From an uncultured Pelagibacteraceae bacterium (GTDB taxonomy: Bacteria; Pseudomonadota; Alphaproteobacteria; Pelagibacterales; Pelagibacteraceae): DNA of 64,000 nucleotides. Positions 1-8,613 of this stretch are shown one piece after another. The translations under genes and the position numbers were made by a program. The notes beneath the pieces are model-generated. The model was not told where the DNA came from. It saw only the letters and a program-made list of their open reading frames with translations, and ran no database searches. Positions within the stretch are counted from its first letter, which is position 1; every line of letters starts with the position of its first letter. The stretch covers positions 62,001 to 126,000 of the forward strand of contig CACCBF010000001.1 of NCBI GenBank assembly GCA_902544135.1, given 5' to 3'.

Positions 1-223
1 ATAAATCTAAAGTATATTTTCTAATTTTTGTAACTGCTGCAGTTGGACCCAACTGACTTACTAAACCTGCAGCATGCCAAGTTGTTCCTGACGTTAATTG
101 ATCTCTTTCTAAAAGAATTGTGTCTTTCCAACCTAATTTAGCTAAATGATAAGCAACAGAGCAACCTACTACCCCACCTCCTATCACAACAACTTTTGTG
201 CTACTTGGAAGTTTTTTTTCCAT
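1..223 (-). CDS. Sarcosine/dimethylglycine dehydrogenase-like FAD oxidoreductase (N-terminal part)
   Basis: The gene runs off the left edge and only about 74 N-terminal codons are present. Reading from an ATG at 223 on the minus strand gives a DAO-type FAD-binding start: a hydrophobic strand followed by GGGVVG, then an acidic end of the second strand (LLER) and TSGTTWHAAGL, typical of sarcosine and dimethylglycine dehydrogenases. The same block occurs at the N-terminus of the large gene at 34780-37212, so the two are paralogues. These flavoenzymes oxidise N-methyl groups and pass electrons to ETF. Whether this copy has the C-terminal GcvT domain cannot be seen. It lies 4 bases downstream of ald on the same strand, so co-transcription is likely. 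Confidence 0.85.
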   Translation of the reverse strand, partial: MEKKLPSSTKVVVIGGGVVGCSVAYHLAKLGWKDTILLERDQLTSGTTWHAAGLVSQLGPTAAVTKIRKYTLDL

Positions 224-227
224 CTAA

Positions 228-1346
228 TTAGTTATTGATTGCATCTCCTGGGTTAACATATTCATGTCCAAAAACATCTGCAACCGCTTTATAAGTCACA
301 TGACCTTTGTAAACATTTAATCCCGCTAGAAAGTTTTTATCTTCACCAAGAGCTTTTTGATAACCTTTGTTAGCTAATTTTACCAAATATGGAAGTGTCG
401 CTTTATTTAATGCGATAGTGGACGTTCTTGGAACTCCACCTGGCATGTTAGCTACACAATAATGAACAACATTATCTACTATAAAAGTTGGATCATTAAA
501 AGTTGTAGGTTTGCTCGTTTCTACACACCCACCCTGATCGATTGCAACATCAACAATTACAGAACCTCTTTTCATCAATTTAAGCATATCTTTAGTAACT
601 AATTTTGGTGCCTCTGCTCCAGGTATTAAAACTCCACCGACTATTAAGTCTGCTTCAGCTACTAACTTTTTTAAGTCTATTTTATCACTTTGTTCTGGAA
701 TTATTTTATCTCCAAAAATTTCAACTAATTGTTTTAATCTTGCTTCTGATTTATCTACAACATGAACTTTTGCTTTCATACCAGTTGCTATTATTGCAGC
801 ATTTTCTCCAACAACTCCTCCACCTAAAATTAAAACATTTGCAGGCTCACCACCAGGAGCTCCTCCCAATAAAACTCCCCTGCCTTTTTGATTTTTTTCT
901 AGACAATGTGCTCCTGCTTGGACTGACATACGTCCAGCTACCGCACTCATAGGTGCCAACAAAGGAAGTCGTCCATTGTCATCTGTAATGGTTTCGTAAG
1001 CAATATTAATACTTTTTGATTTTACCAAACCCTCAGTTAATTCTTTTGCAGCAGCCAAATGCAAATAGGTATAAACAATTTGATTTTCCCTAATCATTTC
1101 AACCTCAACTTTTTGAGGCTCTTTAACTTTAACAATTATCTCAGCGTCATTAAAAATATCAGCAGCTTTTTCTATAATTTTTGCCCCAGCATTTTTATAC
1201 TGATCATTATCGAAACCTGCTTCAAAGCCTCCATTATTTTCAACTAAAACTTCATGACCCTCTGAAACCAAAGTTTTAACACTATCCGGTGTCAGGCCAA
1301 TTCTATTTTCTTGAGGTTTTATTTCTTTAGGTACGCCAATTCTCAT
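228..1346 (-). CDS. ald: Alanine dehydrogenase
   Basis: The product is a 372-residue cytoplasmic enzyme that reversibly converts L-alanine and NAD+ to pyruvate, ammonium and NADH. The N-terminus MRIGVPKEIKPQENRIGLTP is the classic Ald opening with the substrate-binding Arg and Lys. A Rossmann motif LGGGVVGENAA sits near residue 175, and the C-terminal half has the conserved NMPGGVPRTST segment. Length matches the family. It is 9 bases downstream of an omega-amino-acid:pyruvate aminotransferase. In taurine catabolism of the Tpa type, Ald regenerates the pyruvate acceptor and releases the amino nitrogen as ammonium, and the adjacent taurine transporter supports that role by inference. Confidence 0.95.
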   Translation of the reverse strand: MRIGVPKEIKPQENRIGLTPDSVKTLVSEGHEVLVENNGGFEAGFDNDQYKNAGAKIIEKAADIFNDAEIIVKVKEPQKVEVEMIRENQIVYTYLHLAAAKELTEGLVKSKSINIAYETITDDNGRLPLLAPMSAVAGRMSVQAGAHCLEKNQKGRGVLLGGAPGGEPANVLILGGGVVGENAAIIATGMKAKVHVVDKSEARLKQLVEIFGDKIIPEQSDKIDLKKLVAEADLIVGGVLIPGAEAPKLVTKDMLKLMKRGSVIVDVAIDQGGCVETSKPTTFNDPTFIVDNVVHYCVANMPGGVPRTSTIALNKATLPYLVKLANKGYQKALGEDKNFLAGLNVYKGHVTYKAVADVFGHEYVNPGDAINN

Positions 1347-1355
1347 TAACGAAAT

Positions 1356-2702
1356 TTAATTCTTTTTACTCTTTGCGTAATTAGTAATTCCAGTTCTTAG
1401 TTTTTCTATGATTTCATCAATGTGTTTTTTTTCACAAATAAACATTGGTGCTATAATTAAGCAATCACCAGTCGCTTTGAAATTTACTCCTGCATCGTAA
1501 CAATGTTTGAAAGTAGCTAAACCTGCTTTGCCAGGTCTACCATCAGTTTTAATATCTATACCACCCATCATTCCATAACCTCTTATGTTGTCGACAACAT
1601 CAATGTCTTTAAGAGAAAATAGACCTTCTTGAAAGTAAGGAGCAAGTTCTTTAGCTCTATTAAAAATATCTTCCTTTTCGAAAATATCTTGAACTGCTAA
1701 TGCTGCGGCAACTGAAACTGGAATTCCAGAGTATGTATAGCCATGAAATAATTCTATTGCACCTTTTGGAGAATTATCCATCACTGCATCATAAATTTCC
1801 TCTTTACAAGCGACCACACCAAAAGGAACTATTCCATTAGTTGTTGCTTTTGCCATAGTCATTATGTCAGGTGTTACTCCAAACTCTTGGGCTCCAAAAG
1901 CCGAACCAGTTCTTCCCCAACCCGTGATAACTTCATCAAAAATTAAAAGTATTTTATGTTTGTCACAAAGTTCTCTTAGTCTTTGTAAATATCCAACTGG
2001 TGGAACTAAAGTTCCTGTTGAACCAGCAATAGGTTCTACAATACAAGCTGCAATATTTTCAGAGCCAAAATTAGTACAAATTCTCTCTAAGTCATCAGCA
2101 ATCTCAGCTCCTGTTTCTGGTTGACCTGAGATAAATTTATGTTCATCTAAATGTGTATGTCTCATATGAACAACACCTGGCATCAATACACTTGCATACG
2201 CTTTAACGTTATTGATCATACCACCTACTGAAGTTGCTCCAATATTCATACCATGATAAGCACGTTCTCTACCTACAAATCTAAATCTTTGTCCCTCACC
2301 TCTTGCTTTGTGATATGCAATACTAATCTTTATTGCAGTTTCTACTGCAGTAGATCCACATATCGTATAAAAAATTTTATTTAAGTTTCCTGGTGTGTGT
2401 TTTGAAATTCTTGTTGCTAATTCAAATGAACCACCAAATCCTTGTTGAAACGGCTGACAATAATCAAGAGTGTTTAATTGATTTGTTATTGCTTCAATAA
2501 TTTCTTTTCTTCCATGTCCCAATGGATTACAGAATAATCCTGAGCTTGCATCAATTTGTGTTTTGCCATGATGATTTTTTAAATAAACACCTTTTGCCTC
2601 AACAATCAATTTTGGATTTTCTTTAAAATCCTTATTAGATGTAAATGGCATCCAGTGTTCATTGAGTGAATTAGGCACTGACGTTCTTTTTTCTGAGCTC
2701 AT
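1356..2702 (-). CDS. Omega-amino acid:pyruvate aminotransferase (probable taurine:pyruvate)
   Basis: This 448-residue class III PLP aminotransferase has the family features WMPFTSNKDF near the N-terminus, SGLFCNPLGHGR, an acidic DEVITGWGR cofactor-binding motif near residue 255 and the PLP lysine in MTMAKATTNG around residue 285. The pattern is closest to beta-alanine/omega-amino-acid:pyruvate aminotransferases. The gene is divergent from a taurine-type ABC transporter and is followed by ald. That context suggests transfer of the taurine amino group to pyruvate, giving sulfoacetaldehyde and alanine. Beta-alanine or another omega-amino acid is an alternative substrate. The family assignment is seen in sequence and the taurine specificity is inferred. 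Confidence 0.88.
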   Translation of the reverse strand: MSSEKRTSVPNSLNEHWMPFTSNKDFKENPKLIVEAKGVYLKNHHGKTQIDASSGLFCNPLGHGRKEIIEAITNQLNTLDYCQPFQQGFGGSFELATRISKHTPGNLNKIFYTICGSTAVETAIKISIAYHKARGEGQRFRFVGRERAYHGMNIGATSVGGMINNVKAYASVLMPGVVHMRHTHLDEHKFISGQPETGAEIADDLERICTNFGSENIAACIVEPIAGSTGTLVPPVGYLQRLRELCDKHKILLIFDEVITGWGRTGSAFGAQEFGVTPDIMTMAKATTNGIVPFGVVACKEEIYDAVMDNSPKGAIELFHGYTYSGIPVSVAAALAVQDIFEKEDIFNRAKELAPYFQEGLFSLKDIDVVDNIRGYGMMGGIDIKTDGRPGKAGLATFKHCYDAGVNFKATGDCLIIAPMFICEKKHIDEIIEKLRTGITNYAKSKKN

Positions 2703-2772
2703 AAATAAATTTAAAATGTTTAATAGTTAAATCCTTAGACTAATTAATAGAAATTAACCACCAAAATAATGT

Positions 2773-2789
2773 CACAACTTAAAGTTGTG
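2773..2789. promoter_or_regulatory. Palindromic operator candidate between aminotransferase and tauA
   Basis: The 174-base gap between two divergent genes contains a perfect inverted repeat with 8-base arms CACAACTT and AAGTTGTG around a single central A. It lies about 70 bases upstream of the aminotransferase start and about 88 bases upstream of tauA, where one regulator could act on both promoters. The tauA start is preceded by a purine-rich ribosome site (AAGAAGAGG). No regulator gene is adjacent, so the cognate protein is unknown. Confidence 0.45.
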
Positions 2790-2876
2790 TAACTATAATG
2801 ATCATTTTTTTGTTTTACATATAGGTCAAATTAATCTTAAAATTGAAACATATAAATAAACAAAGAAGAGGCATAA

Positions 2877-3818
2877 ATGAAAAAAATAATTAGTTTTATT
2901 CTTGGATGTTTTGTAGCTCTAAATCTTTCTATATCAGTTGCTAATTCAGCAGCTAATGAAGTTAGAGTTGCTTACTTCTTAGAGTGGCCAAGTCCAAATC
3001 TAGAGGACATGATGAAGAAAAACTTCGCAAAAGCTCTAGGGGTTCCTGTAAAGTGGACTAACTTTACTAATGGTGGTGCTATGACTGATGCGATGTTAGC
3101 AGGAGATATAGATATTTCTTATTCTCAAGGTTTAGTTCCATTCATTAACGCTGTAAAATCTAAAGCACCTATCAAATTAGTTGATATTGCTATGGAATAC
3201 GGAATGGGAGGAACAACTTGTGTTACATCTAATGCATCTGGAATTACAAAAGCCAATGCAACTGAATTAGAAGGTAAAAAAGTTGCTGTTCCACTTGGGA
3301 CAATGGCTGAATACGTTTTTGATGAAAGTATGAAAGTTGTTGGAGCGGATAGAAAAAAAATGGATATCATTCAAATGGACCCTGAAGAAGGTGCTGCTGC
3401 TTTAGTAAGTGGTGATGTTGTAATGGCATGTTTGTTTGGTGGTAATTCTATTAAAGCTGCTGTTGCAGTTGGATCTAGATTGTTAACAGTTCAAGAAGCT
3501 AGAGATGCAGGTATTCTAGGGATTGATATTACTTCTGTAACTACAAAGTTTATGAAGGAAAACCCAGGAATGTTAAGAACTTTCATCGAAGTAACTCATG
3601 AGGCTAATGCAAGATATAGAGCTGGAAAAAGCGATATGAATGCAATGTCAAAAGCTTCAGAAATGAAAATTCCTGACATGAAAGAAACTTTAAGTGGTTT
3701 CAAATTTCTAACTCCAGAGGAAACAAAAAGTTCTATGGAAAGTGGAAATCTTGATGCATTCCTAAAAGGAATGGGAACACCAAGAGGAAACGTCGATACA
3801 AGTTTCTTACCTTTGTAA
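2877..3818 (+). CDS. tauA: Taurine-type ABC transporter substrate-binding protein
   Basis: The 313-residue product begins with a Sec signal peptide (residues 1 to about 25, ending NSAA) and continues with the SsuA/TauA/NMT1-like periplasmic binding fold. Typical landmarks are EWPSPN, the glycine-rich TNGGAMTDAMLAGDIDISYSQG near residue 65 and the hinge segment LEGKKVAVPLGT near residue 135. It should capture taurine or a related sulfonate in the periplasm and deliver it to the TauBC complex encoded just downstream. A hairpin separates it from tauB, consistent with higher expression of the binding protein. Hypotaurine or another small sulfonate or amine cannot be excluded. Confidence 0.9.
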   Translation: MKKIISFILGCFVALNLSISVANSAANEVRVAYFLEWPSPNLEDMMKKNFAKALGVPVKWTNFTNGGAMTDAMLAGDIDISYSQGLVPFINAVKSKAPIKLVDIAMEYGMGGTTCVTSNASGITKANATELEGKKVAVPLGTMAEYVFDESMKVVGADRKKMDIIQMDPEEGAAALVSGDVVMACLFGGNSIKAAVAVGSRLLTVQEARDAGILGIDITSVTTKFMKENPGMLRTFIEVTHEANARYRAGKSDMNAMSKASEMKIPDMKETLSGFKFLTPEETKSSMESGNLDAFLKGMGTPRGNVDTSFLPL

Positions 3819-3840
3819 TTTTAAGGTAATTAAAATTTAA

Positions 3841-3880
3841 ATAGGCGCCAATTTTTTATTAAATTGGTGCCTATTTTTTT
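3841..3880 (+). terminator. Intrinsic terminator-like hairpin between tauA and tauB
   Basis: Bases 3841-3854 pair with 3861-3874 over 14 positions (one G-T wobble) around a 6-base loop, and a run of seven T follows. This is a textbook rho-independent terminator. Because tauB continues in the same direction 28 bases later, it probably acts as a partial terminator or a 3-prime stabiliser that raises tauA transcript over tauBC. Confidence 0.85.
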
Positions 3881-3908
3881 ACTATAAATTCTAATATAAA
3901 GTGAACAA

Positions 3909-4706
3909 ATGAGTGATCTAGTTTCTCAAAATCTTAATATGATTTTTAAAACTCCAAAAGGAGAAACTGTTCACGCTTTAAAAGATTTAAATTTTACTCT
4001 TAAAAAAGGAGAGCTTTTAACAGTTCTTGGACCATCAGGTTGTGGAAAAACAACGTTATTAAATATTACCGCAGGATTTATTCGACCAACTTCCGGAAGT
4101 ATTACTTTAAATAGTAAAGAGATTGATGGACCAGGTGTAGAGAGAGGTATGGTTTTTCAGCAAGGTGCATTGTTCGAATGGTTAACAGTTGCTGAAAATG
4201 TCAACTTTGGATTAAGGATGAAAAAAAAAGATCCAATTGAAACTCAAAAAAAAGTTGATGAATGGTTAGAAATAGTTGGCTTAAAAGGTTTTGGTAATAC
4301 TCCAACCTATCAACTTTCTGGTGGTATGCAGCAAAGAGTTGCTCTTGCAAGATGTTTGATTAATGATCCTGACCTAATTTTAATGGATGAACCTTTAGGA
4401 GCCCTTGATGCGTTAACAAGAGAAAAAATGCAGTCTCTAGTTTTAAAAATTTGGAAAGAGACAGGGAAAACAATTATTTTAATCACCCACTCAGTTGAAG
4501 AAGCTCTCTTACTTGGTGAAAGATTATATGTTATGGCACCTCGACCAGGGCGAATTCATAAAGAGTATAATCTCCCGTTTGCCTCAATGGGACTGAAAGA
4601 AGATCTAAGAGAGATTAAAAAGAACAAAGATTTTTCCGCGAAACGTGAAGAAATATTAGAGATGATTTGGAATATGGAAGAAGAAATTATGGGGAAAGAC
4701 AATTAA
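3909..4706 (+). CDS. tauB: Taurine-type ABC transporter ATP-binding protein
   Basis: The 265-residue ATPase of the nitrate/sulfonate/taurine ABC family has Walker A GPSGCGKTT at residues 41-49, a Q-loop (MVFQQGALFEWLTV), the signature LSGGMQQR near residue 137, Walker B LILMDEP near 157 and an H-loop in LITHSVEEAL. It energises import by the permease encoded immediately after it: its stop codon ends at 4706 and the tauC ATG begins at 4707, suggesting translational coupling. The EWLTV stretch after the Q-loop is typical of TauB and SsuB proteins. Confidence 0.92.
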   Translation: MSDLVSQNLNMIFKTPKGETVHALKDLNFTLKKGELLTVLGPSGCGKTTLLNITAGFIRPTSGSITLNSKEIDGPGVERGMVFQQGALFEWLTVAENVNFGLRMKKKDPIETQKKVDEWLEIVGLKGFGNTPTYQLSGGMQQRVALARCLINDPDLILMDEPLGALDALTREKMQSLVLKIWKETGKTIILITHSVEEALLLGERLYVMAPRPGRIHKEYNLPFASMGLKEDLREIKKNKDFSAKREEILEMIWNMEEEIMGKDN

Positions 4707-6632
4707 ATGTTAACTCAAATAGTCACATTTTTAATTTTTTTTGCTGTTATTGGCTGTATTCTCTATGGAAGAAGGTTAATCAAAACTGAAAAAGTTGATG
4801 CTGTTTTTGGAAATCCTGAAAGAGCAAGAGGTGGTACTCACTGGATTATAGTCGGGAGTAGCTTTCTATTATTGATATGGCTTTACTATTCTTGGGATAT
4901 TGCAAAAGGTTTTTACCCAAAATCTGCTAATGAACTATGCCAAGTAGCAAAAGTTAACGACTCTTTATTAGGTTTAAAATATCAATTTCCAATAGAGGAA
5001 CGAGAATTCAAAAGTACTGCTCAAATTAAGAAAGAAAATAAAAATCTTAAAGCAACTTTAAATGAAATCAAACTTTCTGAAGATCTTAACTTGCAACAAA
5101 AAACAGATCTTACAGAGTTTATCAACAAAACTATTCAGCTAATTCCTTTATTAACTAATGAGGATTTAATTGAAAATGAGACAAAATTCAAAATAGATGA
5201 CATCACTGGAAAAATTAACCTATTAACAGAAAATTTTAGAAAACCTGAATATCCTTTTGAAACAGAACAAGAAGCTAATGAGAGACTCAAAGCAGTAAGT
5301 GAGCAAGGAGATTGGGGAATTATAAAGGTTCAATCTGGAACAGGGTCTATAGAAAATACTATCGAAGTACCTTTAGTTCCAGAGACTAAAAGAGGTTTAA
5401 AATTTGATGCTGCCGCAAAAGAATTACAAATTATTAGTGATGAATTCTTTAAGTTAAGAAATCATAATCCTCAATTTAAAGATAAAATAAAAGAGCTCAA
5501 AGATGAGATCAAAGCTTATCGAAAAAATTTAGATGATACCCAAGAAGTAGCTTCAACTTACGCTAAAGATATTGTTAAAATTGCACGACGAATAGAATTT
5601 GCAAGTATATATCCACCCAATGCGTTAAACGAAATGCAAAATGCAATTATCAATTTTGATGTTGCCCAAAAAGAAGCTCAAGGGGGATTGAGATTTGTAG
5701 ATATATTTTTATTTCCAGCTGGTACTATTGTTGCAAGTGGGCCAAGCTGTTCAGAACACGGATCTGGTAGATGGCTACCTAAGCCGTCAGATACATTTGA
5801 TAAGTTTATGCTTATGCTTAAACCGAGTGTAGGTTACAAAGAAATTCCTCTCCTATGGATAGAACTGGTTGATGTTAGTAAAATGATTGGTTTTATTTTA
5901 CCAGATTGGATAGCTGATATTTTACCTGGTGAATACCCAGTTCACACTCAAGATGGAATTGTTAAACAAAATTTTAAAGGCCAAGTTTTAAAATTAGTAA
6001 CAGGAGACTTTAAGCTATTTAAAGTACCAGTGCCTTATGGCCATATATGGGATTCTTTTTTAAGAGTATTTTTAGGATTAGTTTTTGGGATATTAATTGG
6101 AGTACCGCTTGGACTTTTTATGGGATTAAATAGATTTGCCAAAGGTTTCTTCGATCCGTTAATTGAACTTTATAGACCAGTTCCTCCTCTAGCTTGGGCT
6201 CCTTTAATCATTTCAGTTTTAGGAATTGATAATACTGGAAAAGTTTTCTTATTATTTATGGTCTCATTATCAATCATGATTATTTCTGCGAGAGCTGGTG
6301 CCTCTGGTACTCAGTTATCAAAAATCCATGCAGCTCACTCACTTGGTGCATCAAAAAAACAAATCTTGAGGTATGTAATTTTTCCCAACTCTTTACCAGA
6401 AATACTTACTGGAATAAGAGTTGCAGTAGGAATGTGTTGGGGAACTCTGGTTGCTGCCGAATTTTTAGCTGGAACAACTGGAATTGGTTTCGTTGAAAAC
6501 GTTGCTAAAAAATATTTTCAATATGAAGTTATTTGGATCACTATATTTATAATGGGAATGCTGGGTTTATTATTTGATGTCACTTTGAGAAAAATAATAG
6601 ACAAAACAATACCATGGCGTGGAAAAGGCTAA
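4707..6632 (+). CDS. tauC: Taurine-type ABC transporter permease with giant N-terminal extension
   Basis: Residues from about 443 to 641 form a normal TauC/SsuC inner-membrane permease with several transmembrane helices and the coupling-helix (EAA) region near residues 541-560 (HSLGASKKQILRYVIFPNSL). A standard TauC is about 275 residues, whereas this protein has 641. The extra N-terminal part has two hydrophobic segments (residues 1-20 and about 45-65) followed by roughly 370 mostly charged, helix-rich residues with coiled-coil character (about 80-300). This lies between the second membrane segment and the permease, probably on the periplasmic side. The reading frame is continuous. The extension may be a docking or additional binding domain for the binding protein, which is inference. 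Confidence 0.88.
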   Translation: MLTQIVTFLIFFAVIGCILYGRRLIKTEKVDAVFGNPERARGGTHWIIVGSSFLLLIWLYYSWDIAKGFYPKSANELCQVAKVNDSLLGLKYQFPIEEREFKSTAQIKKENKNLKATLNEIKLSEDLNLQQKTDLTEFINKTIQLIPLLTNEDLIENETKFKIDDITGKINLLTENFRKPEYPFETEQEANERLKAVSEQGDWGIIKVQSGTGSIENTIEVPLVPETKRGLKFDAAAKELQIISDEFFKLRNHNPQFKDKIKELKDEIKAYRKNLDDTQEVASTYAKDIVKIARRIEFASIYPPNALNEMQNAIINFDVAQKEAQGGLRFVDIFLFPAGTIVASGPSCSEHGSGRWLPKPSDTFDKFMLMLKPSVGYKEIPLLWIELVDVSKMIGFILPDWIADILPGEYPVHTQDGIVKQNFKGQVLKLVTGDFKLFKVPVPYGHIWDSFLRVFLGLVFGILIGVPLGLFMGLNRFAKGFFDPLIELYRPVPPLAWAPLIISVLGIDNTGKVFLLFMVSLSIMIISARAGASGTQLSKIHAAHSLGASKKQILRYVIFPNSLPEILTGIRVAVGMCWGTLVAAEFLAGTTGIGFVENVAKKYFQYEVIWITIFIMGMLGLLFDVTLRKIIDKTIPWRGKG

Positions 6633-7638
6633 TTTGAAAACAGAAAATCTTAAAAAAGAAGTCATTAAAATTTTTAAAAATCACGGATTAAGTAATCCAC
6701 ATGCTGTTATTTCAGCTAATGCTTTGATTAATGCCGAGTTAGTCGGTGCTTATGGTCATGGTCTTTCTAGATTAAGAATGTATTGTGAAAGAATATCTAA
6801 AAAAGTTATTAATCCAAAACCTAGAATAAAAGTTAAAAAAATATCTCAATCGATAGCTCACATTGATGCTGATAATAGTATTGGCTTCGTTGCAGCTGAT
6901 CTTGCGATTAGAAAAGCAATCGAATGTGCCAAAAAAACAGGTATCGGTTTAGTGGCGGTAAAAAATAGTGGTCACTATGGATTGTCTGGTTATTACGCTG
7001 AGCAAGCAGTCAAAAAAAATTTAATCACTATGATTTATACTAATGCTCCACCAGCAATCGCTCCTTATGGTGCAAAAAAAAGTTTGTTTGGAACTAATCC
7101 CATATGTTTTGGTTCTCCAACTGGAGCAAAGGTACCTTTTATATTAGACACAGCTATTGCAAAAATTAATAGAGGAAAAATTAGATTTGCAGCTAGAAAT
7201 AATCAAAAAATACCAAAAGGTGTTGCATTAGATAAATTTGGTAAACCTACAACGAATGCAAAAAAGGCTCTTTACGGAGTTCAATTACCTATTGCAGGTT
7301 TTAGGGGTTCGGGTTTAGCGTGGATGGTAGATATTCTTAGTGGTGTTTTAACTGGTGGAAATCATGCAGGTAAGGTTAAGGATCCTTTTGATGATTTTTC
7401 AGGTCCACAAAATATTGGACATTTGTTTATCACATTTAAAACAAACTTATTTGTCAAAAATTATACCTCAAGAATTAAGAATAATATTAAAACGATTAAA
7501 AGATTGCCTAAAATAAAAGGAGTGAAAGAAATAATGTATCCTGGTCAAAATAAAGATAAAAGGTTTAGAATGAACGTAAAAAAAGAAATCAAATTGTCAA
7601 AAATTATCAAAAAAGATTTAGTAGATTTAAAAAAATAG
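6619..7638 (+). CDS. Ldh2/MDG2-type malate/lactate/sulfolactate dehydrogenase family
   Basis: The 339-residue protein belongs to the NAD(P)-dependent Ldh2 family, distinct from classical LDH/MDH. Landmarks are the substrate histidine region AYGHGLSRL near residue 45, the NSGHYGLSGYYAEQA motif with catalytic His near residue 118, FGTNPICFGSPT and LDTAIAKINRGKIR. Family members oxidise malate, lactate, ureidoglycolate or sulfolactate (ComC/SlcC). Its place between tauC and a phosphate acetyltransferase makes sulfolactate a reasonable candidate, but the sequence alone does not show specificity. A GTG start at 6619 overlaps the end of tauC, and an in-frame TTG at 6634 is the alternative. Confidence 0.8.
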   Translation: MEKANLKTENLKKEVIKIFKNHGLSNPHAVISANALINAELVGAYGHGLSRLRMYCERISKKVINPKPRIKVKKISQSIAHIDADNSIGFVAADLAIRKAIECAKKTGIGLVAVKNSGHYGLSGYYAEQAVKKNLITMIYTNAPPAIAPYGAKKSLFGTNPICFGSPTGAKVPFILDTAIAKINRGKIRFAARNNQKIPKGVALDKFGKPTTNAKKALYGVQLPIAGFRGSGLAWMVDILSGVLTGGNHAGKVKDPFDDFSGPQNIGHLFITFKTNLFVKNYTSRIKNNIKTIKRLPKIKGVKEIMYPGQNKDKRFRMNVKKEIKLSKIIKKDLVDLKK

Positions 7639-7640
7639 TC

Positions 7641-8552
7641 ATGCTGTCCAAAAAAGAAATTATTTGTCCTGATAACTTGCTCAACGTTGCTCATAAAAAG
7701 AAAGGTGTTAAAGCAGGGATTGTTAATGCAGGAAAACCTCTTCCTATGCAGTCGGTGCAAGATGCTGTTAGAGAAAATCTAATTGAGCCAATTTTTATAG
7801 GTGATGAAAAAGAAATAAATAAGTGTGCACAAGATTTAAAATGGGATATCTCAAATTATGAGATAATGCATGAACCTATTGAAAACAATACGGCCGTCAT
7901 TGCTGCAAAACTTGCGAGCGAACAAAAGATCAAAATTATTGTTAAAGGCCATATTCATACTGACGTTCTAATGAAAGAAGTTTTGAAAAGAGAATATGGT
8001 TTACTTGGAAAAACCAGATTAAGTCATATTTGGCATATGACTTTAGGAAAAGAGGATAAACCTTTAATAATTACTGATGGAGCATTGAATGTTTTACCTA
8101 ATGTAAAAACAAAATTACATATTCTTAAAAATGTTATTAATTTTTCCAATAGAATTGGTATTGAAAAACCTAAGGTCGCAATATTATCTGCTACTGAAGA
8201 AGTTTTAGATAGTGTTCCAAGTTCGAAAGAGGCTGAAGAATTAACTAAATTAGCTAAAAAAGAAAATTTAAATGCCGATGTTTTCGGTCCGCTAGCATTT
8301 GATAATAGTATCTCAAAAAAATCTGCTGCTATTAAAGGAATACAAAATAGTGTAGCCGGTATGGCTGATGTATTACTGGTTCCAAGTGTTGAAACGGGAA
8401 ATGGATTAGTAAAAATGCTAATATACTTTTGTGGAGCGTGTGCAGCAGGTGTAGTTGTTGGAGGTAAAGTTCCAGTAGTAATAACCAGTCGTTCTGATGA
8501 TGCTCCCGCAAGATTAGCATCTATTGCTGCAGCTGTTGTTGCTTTAGATTAA
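7641..8552 (+). CDS. pta: Phosphate acetyltransferase (Pta family, short form)
   Basis: The 303-residue protein matches the short phosphate acetyl/butyryltransferase fold: GIVNAGKPLPMQSVQDA at the N-terminus, IVKGHIHTDVLMKEVL near residue 110, ITDGALNVLPN near residue 148, and C-terminal GMADVLLVPSVETGNGLVK. It converts acetyl phosphate and CoA to acetyl-CoA and phosphate. No acetate kinase is adjacent. In sulfonate degraders a Pta of this kind follows Xsc, which makes acetyl phosphate from sulfoacetaldehyde. That fits the neighbouring tauABC and aminotransferase, although xsc itself is not in the window. It starts 2 bases after the upstream gene. Confidence 0.85.
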   Translation: MLSKKEIICPDNLLNVAHKKKGVKAGIVNAGKPLPMQSVQDAVRENLIEPIFIGDEKEINKCAQDLKWDISNYEIMHEPIENNTAVIAAKLASEQKIKIIVKGHIHTDVLMKEVLKREYGLLGKTRLSHIWHMTLGKEDKPLIITDGALNVLPNVKTKLHILKNVINFSNRIGIEKPKVAILSATEEVLDSVPSSKEAEELTKLAKKENLNADVFGPLAFDNSISKKSAAIKGIQNSVAGMADVLLVPSVETGNGLVKMLIYFCGACAAGVVVGGKVPVVITSRSDDAPARLASIAAAVVALD

Positions 8553-8613
8553 TTGTTTGATTGCAATAAAATTGAAATTGTCTTAAATAATTCAACTATA
8601 GTAAACAAATAAT

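Noticed and set aside
605-952. Leu-rich open frame opposite ald
   Set aside because: It is the complement of a well-conserved alanine dehydrogenase frame, has an extreme Leu content and no recognisable domain.
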